Source of the DNA: Halorussus amylolyticus
Lineage (GTDB): Archaea > Halobacteriota > Halobacteria > Halobacteriales > Haladaptataceae
Length of the DNA: 64,000 nucleotides
Assembly (NCBI RefSeq): GCF_004143485.2
Contig: NZ_ML974136.1
Location: 1-64,000, forward strand
Direction: 5' to 3'
The notes beneath the pieces were generated by a model. That model was not told the origin of the DNA. It did not search any database and saw only the letters and a list, made by a program, of their open reading frames with translations. Positions 50,159 to 59,095 of this stretch are shown in pieces (the stretch's first letter is position 1; each line of letters begins with the position of its first letter). A program made the translations under genes and the position numbers.

Positions 50159-51481
50159 ATGTCCGAACAGCAGACGGTCTCGGAAGGGTCGCTTCCACAC
50201 TGGTACGACGGCGACGGTGACGGAAGCGTCCCGACGATTACGCGTGGGGAAGGAACGTACGTCTACGACGACGAGGGCACGGAGTATCTCGACTTCATCG
50301 CGCAACTCTACTGCGTCAACGCCGGGCACAGCAACGACGCCATCATCGACGCGATGAACGAGCAGGCAAAGCGGATTCCCTACGTCTCGTCGTCGAAACA
50401 CAACGACACGCGCTCGAAGCTCGCCCGTCGAATCGCCGACGTCGCGCCCGACGGACTCTCGGACGTGTACTTCTCGATTTCCGGAAGCGAGGCGAACGAG
50501 TCGGCGATTCAGTTCGCGCGCGAGCATCAGGACGCCCACAAGGTGCTGACCCGATGGCAGTCGTACCACGGCGGCACCTACGGCGCTGGGTCGCTCACGG
50601 GCGACCCCGGAACGCGCGCGACCCTCGAACGCTACGCCGCGACCACCGGCACCGCGAAGTTCCTCCCGCCGCTTCCGGAGGTGTTCGGCACGGACTCGCC
50701 CGAGGAACTCGCGAAGGAGGCCGCCGACCACCTCGAATTCGTCATCCAGAACGAGGGCGCGGACTCCATCGCCGCAATCCTCACCGAACCAATCGCGGGC
50801 ACCAGCGGTGCCTACACCGCGCCGCCGGGCTACTTCGAGCGCGTCCGCGAACTCTGTGACGAGTACGACATCCTCTTGATTTCTGACGAGGTCATCGCGG
50901 GGTTCGGCCGGTGCGGCGACTGGTTCGGCATCCAGACCGAGGACGTGACTCCCGACATGATAACGTTCGCCAAGGGCGTCACCAGTTCGTACTCGCCGCT
51001 GGCGGGCGTGGTCGTCTCCGACGAAATCGGCGACCAAATCCGCGACGACGGCACCGACCTCGGCCAGACGTTCGCGGGCCACCCGGTCGCGTGCGCGGCC
51101 GGACTCGCCGCGATGGACGAGTACGAGAACGGACTCATCGACAACTGCCGGGACCTCTCGGGCTTCCTCGAAGACGAACTCCGCAACGTCGCCGACTCCC
51201 ACGATGCGGTCAGCGGGGTCCGCGGCCGGGGCTTCCTCTGGTCGGTCACGTTCGCCGACCCGGAGACCGGCGACCCGTTCGTCCACCCGTGGGCGGCGGA
51301 TAACGACGAGGACAACCCCGTCTCGGACGTTCTCGAAACCGCCGCCGAGAAGGGCGTGCTGTTCGGGAGCGGGCGGCCCGCGTTCCAGATTATCGTCTCG
51401 CCGCCGCTCTGTGCGGACGAGGGCGAGATTCGGGAGGCGGTCGGCGTGCTTGACGACGCGATTGGCGGAGTGTTCGCGTAA
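50159..51481 (+). CDS. class III aminotransferase (aspartate aminotransferase family)
   Basis: The 440-residue PLP enzyme has 'DFIAQLYCVNAGHSNDAI', 'SISGSEANESAIQFAR', 'YHGGTYGAGSLTGD', 'LLISDEVIAGFGRCGDWFG' and the PLP Lys in 'ITFAKGVTSSYSPL'. Class III enzymes act on omega-amines such as beta-alanine, GABA or taurine, with pyruvate or 2-oxoglutarate. The substrate is not clear. It is transcribed alone from a TAAATTTATC promoter about 28 bases upstream. Confidence 0.88.
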   Translation: MSEQQTVSEGSLPHWYDGDGDGSVPTITRGEGTYVYDDEGTEYLDFIAQLYCVNAGHSNDAIIDAMNEQAKRIPYVSSSKHNDTRSKLARRIADVAPDGLSDVYFSISGSEANESAIQFAREHQDAHKVLTRWQSYHGGTYGAGSLTGDPGTRATLERYAATTGTAKFLPPLPEVFGTDSPEELAKEAADHLEFVIQNEGADSIAAILTEPIAGTSGAYTAPPGYFERVRELCDEYDILLISDEVIAGFGRCGDWFGIQTEDVTPDMITFAKGVTSSYSPLAGVVVSDEIGDQIRDDGTDLGQTFAGHPVACAAGLAAMDEYENGLIDNCRDLSGFLEDELRNVADSHDAVSGVRGRGFLWSVTFADPETGDPFVHPWAADNDEDNPVSDVLETAAEKGVLFGSGRPAFQIIVSPPLCADEGEIREAVGVLDDAIGGVFA

Positions 51482-51583
51482 CGACTCGGACGACGCCACA
51501 ACTGTCCGACGTTTTACAGAGCAGTAATATACTGGTACGTCTTAGATTCCTAAGGTGTCGAGGGGCGCCCTCGGCGGACGTAT

Positions 51584-52270
51584 ATGAACCGAAGCGAGGC
51601 ACTCGTCGCGGTTTGCGTACTCGCCGTCCTCGTCGGTAGTTCGACTGCTTTCGCCGCGGCTACCGATTCACTGGGAGCACGGCACGGGTCCGAGCAGATT
51701 GCGCTGGCCGGTCAGACCGGGTCGGTGGACGTGACGGTACTGCCAGAGACGTACCGCATTTCGCGAGACCAGCCGATGACGTTCGTCGTTCACGTGGTCT
51801 CGGCGTCCTCGGACGCGATTTTCCTCGGCTTTACCGTTCGCTCGGACGCACCGGTCTCGTTCGAGTTCCACCATCCCGCCGTCCGCGCGATGCCGCGGTC
51901 GTGGATGTTTTCGGAGTTCGACTTCGTGGGCTACATCCCAGCTACTGAGGCGGGAACCGACGAATTCGTACCGGTGACGGTCTCGCCGGACGAAAAATTC
52001 CCTCACGGGGAATCGGTGGTCGAGGTCCGGGTCGGGTCGCGGGTCGATGCGAGCATGGCCCGCGCGGAACTGGCGTTCCAAACGCGGTGTCCGGTCTCGT
52101 GCCGGGTCGAACTGTTCGCCCAGTGGTTCGTCGAGAACCTCGACCTGCTCGTCGCGCTCGCCGGACTGCTCATCGCGTTCTTCGGTCGGAAGAAAATCTG
52201 GGCCGCGATTCGCGCATCGAAACGAAGTCTCGCTCGCGTCGGCGAGCGGACACCGAAACGCGACGAGTGA
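51584..52270 (+). CDS. secreted, C-terminally anchored protein of unknown function
   Basis: The 228-residue protein has a signal-type N-terminus (hydrophobic 6-27, 'AVCVLAVLVGSSTAFAAAT') and a beta-rich outer domain ('VDVTVLPETYRISRDQPMT' region). A Cys pair ('TRCPVSCR') is followed by a C-terminal helix (about 180-198) and a basic cytoplasmic tail. It should be anchored in the membrane with the domain outside. I recognise no family. Confidence 0.65.
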   Translation: MNRSEALVAVCVLAVLVGSSTAFAAATDSLGARHGSEQIALAGQTGSVDVTVLPETYRISRDQPMTFVVHVVSASSDAIFLGFTVRSDAPVSFEFHHPAVRAMPRSWMFSEFDFVGYIPATEAGTDEFVPVTVSPDEKFPHGESVVEVRVGSRVDASMARAELAFQTRCPVSCRVELFAQWFVENLDLLVALAGLLIAFFGRKKIWAAIRASKRSLARVGERTPKRDE

Positions 52271-52400
52271 TAGTGATTGCTGTGATTTCTGCCGGTAGGA
52301 AGTTACAGACCGACGGATTCACGCCTCGACACCTCGAAATTTCTGGCGGGTGCTGAAAATACTCACAGCACTCGCTATGAGTTCGCCCGCTTCTTCAGAC

Positions 52401-52406
52401 TTAAAA
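52401..52406 (+). promoter_or_regulatory. TATA box for nmd3
   Basis: TTAAAA is about 26 bases before the nmd3 ATG (52430), suited to a leaderless mRNA. Confidence 0.6.
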
Positions 52407-52429
52407 GCGCGAGACCCCTACCTCACGCC

Positions 52430-53581
52430 ATGACTACCGACGCCCGCGAGTTCTGCCCGAACTGCGGGGACCCCATCGAGAGCGACCCCGGCGAGCGCGA
52501 ACCGCTCCCGGACTCTGCAGGGCTGCGCGGCAAGGAGCAGAAGCTCTGTGACTCGTGTTACTTCGAGCGATTCGACCTCGTTGACGCCCCCGACCGAATC
52601 GAGGTCCGGGTCTGCGCCCGGTGCGGCGCGGTGTATCGCGGGAATCGCTGGGTGGACATGGGCGCGGAGGACTACACCGACGTCGCCGTCGAGGAGGTCA
52701 GCGAGGCGCTCGGCGTCCACCTCGACGCGCGGGACGTGACGTGGCACGTCGAACCCGAGCAGGTGGACCAGAACACCATCCGGATGCACTGTCACTTCAC
52801 GGGTATCGTACGCGGAACCGCGGTCGAGGAGTCGGTCGTGGTGCCGGTCAAAATCTCCCGGCAGACCTGCACCCGGTGCGGTCGCATCGCGGGCGACTAC
52901 TACGCCAGCATCGTCCAGATTCGGGCCGCGGACCGCACGCCGACCGCCGAGGAGACCGAGCGCGCCGAGACCGTCGCTCGCGAAATCGTCGCTTCGATGG
53001 AGGCGACCGGCGACCGGGACGCCTTCGTGACCGACGTGAGCGAGACCGACGACGGGATGGACATCAAGGTCTCGACCTCGAACATCGGGAAGAAAATCGC
53101 GGCCAAGATGGTCGAGGAGTTCGGCGGGAGCTACTCGGATTCGGAGACGCTCGTCACCGAAGACGAGGACGGCAACGAGGTGTACCGGGTGACGTTCGCG
53201 GTCCGCCTGCCGCCGTACGCGCCGGGCGAGATTATCGACCTCGACGACGATGACGGCGGGCCGGTCCTCGTCAAGAGCGTCCGGGGGAACCTCAAGGGAA
53301 CTAGACTCACCACGGGCGAGTACTACGAGGCCGGATTCGAGGAGGGAGACGCCCCAGAGGCCCGACGACTCGGGCGCATCGAGGACGCCGAGGAGACGAC
53401 CCTCGTGACCGTCGAGGACGAACACGCGGTGCAGGTCCTCGACCCCGAGACGTATCGGGCCAAGACCGTCGCGCGCCCCGACTACATGGACCCCGACGCC
53501 GAGATGGTCCCGGTGTTCAAGAGTCGGGCGGGCCTCCACGTCGTGCCCGAGGACGGAGAGAGCGGCGGAACCGGAGAATGA
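52430..53581 (+). CDS. NMD3-related ribosome export/assembly factor
   Basis: The 383-residue protein has several CxxC zinc sites at the N-terminus: 'FCPNCGDPI', 'LCDSCYFERFD', 'VCARCGAVYRG' and 'TCTRCGRIAGDYY'. The rest matches archaeal NMD3, the relative of the eukaryotic 60S export adaptor, which in archaea probably acts on the large subunit. Its stop overlaps the start of the next gene by four bases, so both are one operon. Confidence 0.92.
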   Translation: MTTDAREFCPNCGDPIESDPGEREPLPDSAGLRGKEQKLCDSCYFERFDLVDAPDRIEVRVCARCGAVYRGNRWVDMGAEDYTDVAVEEVSEALGVHLDARDVTWHVEPEQVDQNTIRMHCHFTGIVRGTAVEESVVVPVKISRQTCTRCGRIAGDYYASIVQIRAADRTPTAEETERAETVAREIVASMEATGDRDAFVTDVSETDDGMDIKVSTSNIGKKIAAKMVEEFGGSYSDSETLVTEDEDGNEVYRVTFAVRLPPYAPGEIIDLDDDDGGPVLVKSVRGNLKGTRLTTGEYYEAGFEEGDAPEARRLGRIEDAEETTLVTVEDEHAVQVLDPETYRAKTVARPDYMDPDAEMVPVFKSRAGLHVVPEDGESGGTGE

Positions 53582-54591
53582 CCGACGAATCCCTCGCCGC
53601 GGTCGTCGCCAAGCCCGATAGCGAGACGGCCATCGCGTCCCTCCGGTCGGAGGGCGTCTACGACGAGACCCGAAAAGTCCGGGAACACGACGCCGAGACG
53701 GTCGAACTCCCCGTGACCGATCCGCCCGGCGAGACAGCCGTTCTCGACGTAATCGAGCAGGTGGCCCCCGAGCGACGCCTGTCGGACCTCGACGACCACC
53801 TCCGCGAGATGGGGTGGACCGACGCAGAAATCGAGCGCGCGCCGAAATCGTGGGCCGTCGTCGGAAGCGTCGTCCTCGCGACGTTCCCCGAAGACTGCCC
53901 TCGCAGGGAAGAAGTCGGTGACGCTCTGCTCGACCTCCACGGCGAGGCCGACACCGTCCTCGCTCGCGGGGGAATCTCGGGCGAACACCGCGAACCCTCG
54001 GTGTCGGTCGTCGCGGGCGCGGGCGACACCGAGACGGTCCACACCGAACACGGAACTCGGTACGCGCTCGACTTCGCGGAGGTCATGTTCTCGCCGGGCA
54101 ATCAGGCCGAGCGCGTCCGGATGGGCGAGGCGGTCGAACCCGGTGAGCGCGTCTTCGACATGTTCGCGGGAATCGGCTACTTCACGCTCCCGATGGCCCG
54201 CGCAGGAGCCGAGGTCACGGCGGCCGAGCGCAACCCTGCATCGTTCCGATTCCTCGTGGAGAACGCGATGCTCAACGACGTTGAGGCGCGCGTCTCGGCG
54301 TTCCGGGCGGACTGCCGGGACGTCGAAATCGACCCGAAAGCCGACCGCGTGGTGATGGGCTACTACGAGGCTCACGAGTACCTCGACGCCGCCCTCGACG
54401 CCCTGAAACCCGGCGGCCTGATTCACATGCACGAGACCACGCCTGAGGACTTGCTCTGGGACCGCCCGGTCTTGCGGTTGCGCGAGGCTGCGGCCTCGCG
54501 CGACCGCGAGGTCGAGGTCCTCGACCGCCGGAGAGTCAAGAGCCACAGCGAGGGCGTCTGGCACGTCGTCGTGGACGCGCGAATGGAGTGA
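53578..54591 (+). CDS. Trm5/Taw2-type tRNA methyltransferase or aminocarboxypropyltransferase
   Basis: The 337-residue protein has an N-terminal RNA-binding part and a SAM domain with 'FDMFAGIGYFTLPMARAGAEV', 'AAERNPASFRFLVENAMLN' and 'GYYEAHEYLDAAL' in place of the NPPY motif. The missing NPPY suggests Taw2/TYW2 chemistry (wybutosine precursor, position 37 of tRNA-Phe) more than m1G37 Trm5. It begins within the stop of nmd3 (ATGA). Confidence 0.83.
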   Translation: MTDESLAAVVAKPDSETAIASLRSEGVYDETRKVREHDAETVELPVTDPPGETAVLDVIEQVAPERRLSDLDDHLREMGWTDAEIERAPKSWAVVGSVVLATFPEDCPRREEVGDALLDLHGEADTVLARGGISGEHREPSVSVVAGAGDTETVHTEHGTRYALDFAEVMFSPGNQAERVRMGEAVEPGERVFDMFAGIGYFTLPMARAGAEVTAAERNPASFRFLVENAMLNDVEARVSAFRADCRDVEIDPKADRVVMGYYEAHEYLDAALDALKPGGLIHMHETTPEDLLWDRPVLRLREAAASRDREVEVLDRRRVKSHSEGVWHVVVDARME

Positions 54592-54630
54592 CCACGCCTC
54601 GTCTGGACGCGGGGATGGACTAAGAATGCA

Positions 54631-54681
54631 CGCCGGGGCGACCCGCTGGCGGGTCGCCCCGTTGCAGATGTCGCCCCGGCG
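54631..54681 (+). promoter_or_regulatory. overlapping alternative hairpins upstream of ilvE
   Basis: GGGGCGACCCG (54635-54645) pairs with CGGGTCGCCCC (54650-54660) around a 4-nt loop. Alternatively CGCCGGGGCGAC (54631-54642) pairs with GTCGCCCCGGCG (54670-54681). The two folds exclude each other. The element lies between the Taw2 stop and the ilvE start, so it may be a terminator or an attenuator; no leader ORF was seen. Confidence 0.45.
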
Positions 54682-54756
54682 TCGATTCCGGAAGCGGATA
54701 ATCGTCCGTGACGAACCGTGAACACTCATAAAGGTGGCCTCCGTTCGTCCGGACGT

Positions 54757-55692
54757 ATGAGCTTCGACGAGATGGACGTGGACACCATCTGGATGGACGG
54801 CGAGTTCGTCGATTGGGACGACGCGCAGATTCACGTCCTCACGCACGGACTGCACTACGGCACGGGCGTCTTCGAGGGCGTTCGGTGTTACGACACCGAG
54901 AACGGCCCCGCCATCTTCCGGTGGGACGAACACCTCCAGCGCCTCTACGACTCGTGTAAGCCCTACGAACTCGACATCGACCACGACCCCGAGGAACTCA
55001 CCGAGGCGACTACCGAACTCCTCGCCAACGAGGGACTTGAGTCGTGTTACATCCGACCCATCGTGTTCTACGGCTACGGGAGCCTCGGCGTGAGTCCGGG
55101 CGACAATCCGACTCGGACCGCCATCGCGGCGTGGCCGTGGGGCGCGTACCTCGGCGAGGAGGCGCTCGAAAACGGCGTCGAGGTCATGATTTCCTCGTGG
55201 CGCAAGCACGCCTCCAGCCAGATTCCGACCAACGCGAAGACCACCGGCCTGTACGTCAACAGCATGCTCGCCGGTGAGGAGGCCCGCCGGAACGGCTACG
55301 CCGAGGCCATCGTCCTCAACAAGGAGGGCGACGTCGCCGAGGGACCGGGCGAGAATCTGTTCCTCGTCCGCGACGACGAGATTTACACGCCCGGACTCTC
55401 CGAGAGCATCCTCGACGGCATCACCCGCGACACGGTCATCACGCTCGCCGAGGAACTGGGCTACACGGTCCACGACAGCGCGACCATCTCGCGGGGCGAA
55501 CTCAACACCGCCGACGAACTGTTCTTCAGCGGGTCGGCAGCGGAGGTCACGCCCATCCGCAAAGTGGACAACGTCACCATCGGAAACGGAAGCCGCGGTC
55601 CCGTGACCGAGGAGATTCAGAGCAAGTTCTTCGACCTCGTGAACCGCAGAATCGACGACCACGACGAGTGGTTCACCTACGTCGAGGCGTAG
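54757..55692 (+). CDS. ilvE: branched-chain amino acid aminotransferase
   Basis: The 311-residue fold-type IV PLP enzyme has 'TIWMDGEFVDWDDAQIHVLTHGLHYGTGVFEGVRCY', the PLP Lys in 'NAKTTGLYVNS' and the phosphate motif 'EGPGENLFLVRD'. It transfers amino groups for Leu, Ile and Val. ATG 54757 was chosen from the family start. The isoleucine-pathway ilvA gene is in the same window but far away. Overlapping hairpins lie upstream. Confidence 0.93.
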   Translation: MSFDEMDVDTIWMDGEFVDWDDAQIHVLTHGLHYGTGVFEGVRCYDTENGPAIFRWDEHLQRLYDSCKPYELDIDHDPEELTEATTELLANEGLESCYIRPIVFYGYGSLGVSPGDNPTRTAIAAWPWGAYLGEEALENGVEVMISSWRKHASSQIPTNAKTTGLYVNSMLAGEEARRNGYAEAIVLNKEGDVAEGPGENLFLVRDDEIYTPGLSESILDGITRDTVITLAEELGYTVHDSATISRGELNTADELFFSGSAAEVTPIRKVDNVTIGNGSRGPVTEEIQSKFFDLVNRRIDDHDEWFTYVEA

Positions 55693-55731
55693 GACCGAAA
55701 CCGCTCTCGAAAACAACGACCGAAACGACAA

Positions 55732-56343
55732 CTACTGCGACGGCGGCGACTGCGCCTCTTTTTCGTCCCGCACGTCGATGGGGATGCCCGACTCGCTCGT
55801 CTCGCCGAATCCCGCGCTCAGGACGCGAGTCAGCGCGTCTTCGACGGTCTCGTCGGTCTCCTCGTACTGGCTCTGTTCGACCTCGATGACGAAGCCGGTC
55901 GTGATGTTCGGGGCGGTCGGCAGAAAGAGGAGTTCACGGCCGTCCTCGGCGGTTTTTCCCGTCTTGAACGCGGTCATCCGCATCCCGTTCCACGTTTCGA
56001 GTTTGACGGGGGCTTGGAGGTCGGTGGTGTCCGAGAACGCGGTTTCGGCCGCCATCTTCGAGGCGTTGTAGACCACGCGGAGGACGGGAACGCGGTTCAT
56101 CAGACCGTCGATGACGCCCTCGAACAGCGACCCGACCGCGGTTCGCATCATGTAGCCGACGCTGAGGACGAGGAGGCTGAACACGGCGAGGACCGTCCCG
56201 ACTCGGAGTATGTCGTGGTCCATACTTTCGAGGAACGGAAGACCCGCGATTTTCAGGTAGAGCCACGCGACGATGTATGCCGTGACGATGATGGGGACGA
56301 GGACGATGAGGCCGCTCGCGACGTCGCGTTTCCACGAGGACAT
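55732..56343 (-). CDS. DUF502 family membrane protein
   Basis: The 203-residue protein has two helices (about 10-30 and 50-68) followed by a soluble region with 'PVLRVVYNASKMAAETAF', 'WNGMRMTAFKTGK' and 'FLPTAPNITTGFVIEV', the DUF502 signature. Members occur widely in bacteria and archaea with unknown function. It converges with ilvE. Confidence 0.87.
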   Translation of the reverse strand: MSSWKRDVASGLIVLVPIIVTAYIVAWLYLKIAGLPFLESMDHDILRVGTVLAVFSLLVLSVGYMMRTAVGSLFEGVIDGLMNRVPVLRVVYNASKMAAETAFSDTTDLQAPVKLETWNGMRMTAFKTGKTAEDGRELLFLPTAPNITTGFVIEVEQSQYEETDETVEDALTRVLSAGFGETSESGIPIDVRDEKEAQSPPSQ

Positions 56344-56403
56344 GTTCTCGATTTCGAGTATCCGACCCCAGCACTATAAACTAGATGCTATCCGGTGAGT
56401 CGG

Positions 56404-57240
56404 CTACCGTCCGAGAACCGCCCGGAGTGCGAAGAAGAGGTTCTCCTTGCGCTCCATCACGCGCCGGTAGAAGTACGACAGCCACTTGCCGCCGTAGGGG
56501 ACGTACTGGTACACCTCGTACTCGCCGGCGAGGTCGAACTGGGCGTCCTCGCGCACGCCCATCAGCATCTGAATCTCGAAGTCGGTGCCGTGTTCGTCGT
56601 GGAGGTCTCTCGCGAGCGCTATCATCTCGGGGTCGTGGCTCCCGACCGCGACGCCGCCCTCGAAGTGCTCGAACATGTATTCGAGATACGTCTGATACGC
56701 CTCGTTGACCTCGGACTTCTCGGTCAGCGCGACCGATTCGGGTTCGTCGTACGCGCCCTTCACGAGTCTGACCTTTCCCGGCACGTCCGCGAGTCGCGCC
56801 AAGTCGTCCTCGGTCCGTCGCAGATTCGCCTGCACGCAGACGCCGACGCCGCCCTCGTGTTTGCGAGCCAGTTCCTCGTAGGCGTCGAGCGTCGCGTCGG
56901 TCGTGGTGTGGTCCTCCATGTCTATCCAGACGAACACGTCGCGGGCGGCGGCGAAGTCGGCGATTCGCTCGACGTTCTCGCGGAACACGGTCACGCCAGC
57001 GTCGAGACCGATTTGGGAGGGCTTGACCGAGATGCACGCCTCGACGCCGGACTCCTCGATGTCTTCGACCAATCGGAGGTACGCCTCGGCGTCCTCGTCG
57101 GCCGGGCCGCGGTCGTGGTAGTGTTCGCCGAGCAGATTCAGAATTGCCTTCACGTTCCTCTCGTTGAGTTGCCGGGCGTGTTCGAGCGCCTCGGCAGGCG
57201 TCTCGCCCGCGACGAAGTTGCTGGCGATGGGCGGTATCAT
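56404..57240 (-). CDS. proline dehydrogenase
   Basis: The 278-residue protein is a short flavin-dependent proline dehydrogenase, with 'FVAGETPAEALEHARQLNER', 'CISVKPSQIGLD', 'WIDMEDHTTTDATL' and 'QMLMGVRED' in the TIM-barrel core and the C-terminal 'YQYVPYGGKWLSYFYRRVMERKENL' containing the substrate-binding YxxRR-type motif. It oxidises proline to pyrroline-5-carboxylate. The partner P5C dehydrogenase is not here. Confidence 0.91.
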   Translation of the reverse strand: MIPPIASNFVAGETPAEALEHARQLNERNVKAILNLLGEHYHDRGPADEDAEAYLRLVEDIEESGVEACISVKPSQIGLDAGVTVFRENVERIADFAAARDVFVWIDMEDHTTTDATLDAYEELARKHEGGVGVCVQANLRRTEDDLARLADVPGKVRLVKGAYDEPESVALTEKSEVNEAYQTYLEYMFEHFEGGVAVGSHDPEMIALARDLHDEHGTDFEIQMLMGVREDAQFDLAGEYEVYQYVPYGGKWLSYFYRRVMERKENLFFALRAVLGR

Positions 57241-57266
57241 TTGGCGTTCGTTTTCGACCGCGACCC

Positions 57267-57272
57267 TTTAAA
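57267..57272 (-). promoter_or_regulatory. TATA box for proline dehydrogenase
   Basis: TTTAAA within AATTTAAAGGG (minus strand) lies about 27-32 bases before the ATG at 57240. Confidence 0.55.
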
Positions 57273-57315
57273 TTGCGCTATTCCGACGGTGTTCGCGCGG
57301 ATTCGAACTCCCGGC

Positions 57316-57323
57316 GCTTAAGA
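57316..57323 (+). promoter_or_regulatory. TATA box for carS
   Basis: GCTTAAGA is about 27 bases before ATG 57347 and belongs to a short (106-bp) divergent promoter region shared with proline dehydrogenase. Confidence 0.5.
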
Positions 57324-57346
57324 CCCCGGCGTTCGCGTACTCCGAC

Positions 57347-57892
57347 ATGAGCCTCTTCGAGACGGTCGCAATCGCGCTCTGGGCGATGCTCCCGGCCTAC
57401 GTGCCGAACAACGCCGCCGTCCTCGCGGGCGGCGGCCGCCCCATCGACGCCGGGCGAACGTGGCGCGGCAAGCGCGTCCTCGGCGACGGCAAGACGTGGC
57501 GCGGAACCGCGGTCGGCATCCTCGCCGGAACCGCGCTGGCGGTGGCCCTCAACGCGGTTGAACCGGCCGCTTCCACCGCGCTCGGCGTCGAACTCCCGAC
57601 GTTCCCGCTCGTCGCGGGACTCGCGCTCGCGGCGGGCGCGATGACCGGCGACATCGCGGCGTCATTCCTCAAGCGCCGGACCGGCCGCGAGCGTGGCGCG
57701 GCGTTCCCCGGACTCGACCAACTCGACTTCGTGGTGTTCGCGCTCCTGTTCGCGTTTCTGGCCGCGCCCGCGTGGGCAACCGAGGTGTTCACGCTCTCGG
57801 CGCTCGCCGTCGTCGTCGTCGTGACGCCCCTGCTCCACGTCGTCACGAACGCCATCGCGTACGCGCTCGGACTGAAAGACGAACCGTGGTGA
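57347..57892 (+). CDS. carS: CDP-archaeol synthase
   Basis: The 181-residue protein activates unsaturated archaetidic acid with CTP, making CDP-archaeol for archaeal lipid synthesis. 'MLPAYVPNNAAVLAGG' and 'RVLGDGKTWRGTAVGILAG' are the DUF46/CarS signatures, then four or five helices including 'PGLDQLDFVVFALLF'. Length is typical. Confidence 0.92.
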   Translation: MSLFETVAIALWAMLPAYVPNNAAVLAGGGRPIDAGRTWRGKRVLGDGKTWRGTAVGILAGTALAVALNAVEPAASTALGVELPTFPLVAGLALAAGAMTGDIAASFLKRRTGRERGAAFPGLDQLDFVVFALLFAFLAAPAWATEVFTLSALAVVVVVTPLLHVVTNAIAYALGLKDEPW

Positions 57893-58048
57893 GACGCGGT
57901 TCGTATCTCCGGCCGGGTCGTCTCGAAATCCCGAATCACCACTCAGCGCGCGGAAGAACGCCTCGAAGACACGTCTAGCGTCCTCGACAGGTGCAAGACT
58001 TAGGTTCGTTCGGCACCTACCTATTTGTACGCGGAATCGACCGCAGGA

Positions 58049-58100
58049 ACGACGATTAGGGGTGAGGCAGACGACGATTCACCCGGAGAAGACGACGATT
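58049..58100 (+). promoter_or_regulatory. three 9-bp direct repeats upstream of the SWIM gene
   Basis: ACGACGATT occurs at 58049-58057, 58071-58079 and 58092-58100, spaced 22 and 21 bases apart, about two helix turns each. They lie 39-90 bases before ATG 58139, so they could be binding sites for a regulator or an RNA leader motif. Confidence 0.45.
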
Positions 58101-58126
58101 TTGCTGGCCGACGGTCGCCGCACACA

Positions 58127-58131
58127 GGAGG
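58127..58131 (+). promoter_or_regulatory. Shine-Dalgarno GGAGG for the SWIM gene
   Basis: GGAGG lies seven bases before ATG 58139. It decides that start over an in-frame upstream start and shows that the mRNA has a leader. Confidence 0.6.
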
Positions 58132-58138
58132 GAAGCCA

Positions 58139-58825
58139 ATGGAAAACACAACAGCTTCCGGACAGACGCGAGCATCGCTCGCTCCCGCCGACGTGAGCGC
58201 GTTCGACATCCGGTCCCAGCGCGCTCGGACGGAGCGAATGGGGGTCACGCCGCTCGGAGGCGGCGTCTACGAAGTCGAGAGCCAGACCGGTCACACCTAC
58301 TCGGTGGACCTGCTCGGCAGCCGGTGTACCTGCCCGGACCACACGTTCCGACAGGTCCGGTGCAAGCACATTCGGCGGGTCGCCATGGAGGTCACCGAGG
58401 GACTCGTCCCGCCGCCGGGAAAGGAAACAGTCGCCTGCGCGAACTGCGGCGCGGAGACCTTCGTCGAGGAGGGCGCTGACGGACCGCACTTCTGCGAAAC
58501 GTGCTGGCTCGCGCCCGGCGAGGCGGTCGTGGACCGCGAGACGGGCGACCTGCTCATCGTGGTTCGGACGACCGCTCGGCGGGCCGACGAGGTCGAAATC
58601 ACGGGCCGAGACTCGACGGTCGCCGACTACCCGACCAACGAGGGCTACCGCGCCGACGACGCAGTGGTCGAGGCGATGTACCCCGTTCCGGCGGGGCTTC
58701 GGACCGCGGACATCAAACCACATCATCTCCGGCGCTACTCGTTCCCGCGCGGGCGACTCGCCCGCCGTCGGGAACTCGCAGACGACGACCAGTCGAAACT
58801 GGCGGACTTCGCAGTCGCCGAGTAG
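58139..58825 (+). CDS. SWIM zinc finger protein
   Basis: The 228-residue protein has a SWIM domain (about 40-85): 'YSVDLLGSRCTCPDHTFRQVRCKHIRRVAME', with the CxCx(n)CxH ligands, then a CxxC pair ('CANCGAE', 'CETCWLAPG') and a C-terminal part with 'LLIVVRTTARRADEVEI'. SWIM domains bind DNA or proteins and occur in recombination and transposon contexts; some haloarchaeal SWIM proteins cluster with the Rad51 paralogues. Here it is alone. The upstream region has three phased repeats. Confidence 0.85.
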   Translation: MENTTASGQTRASLAPADVSAFDIRSQRARTERMGVTPLGGGVYEVESQTGHTYSVDLLGSRCTCPDHTFRQVRCKHIRRVAMEVTEGLVPPPGKETVACANCGAETFVEEGADGPHFCETCWLAPGEAVVDRETGDLLIVVRTTARRADEVEITGRDSTVADYPTNEGYRADDAVVEAMYPVPAGLRTADIKPHHLRRYSFPRGRLARRRELADDDQSKLADFAVAE

Positions 58826-59095
58826 CACAACGAAAAACGACGGAACGAGAGACGGCGGGCCGACGGTTCGGCTCGGCCCGCTTCGGCCACGAAGTCGGCC
58901 GCCGTCGAGGGTGAGTGTATCCTCGGAATCCCCGCTGAGGGTCGGAAAGGTGCAATCGGGTGATTTCGCCACGTCGGCGAGCAGTCGAAGCACCGTCCTG
59001 ACCAGTCTACTTCGACTATACTGCCGACATTGGCGAAATAGTCTACTCTGCAGATATATCTTTCCATATCTGATTCCGGCTCCGAAACGAAGCGA

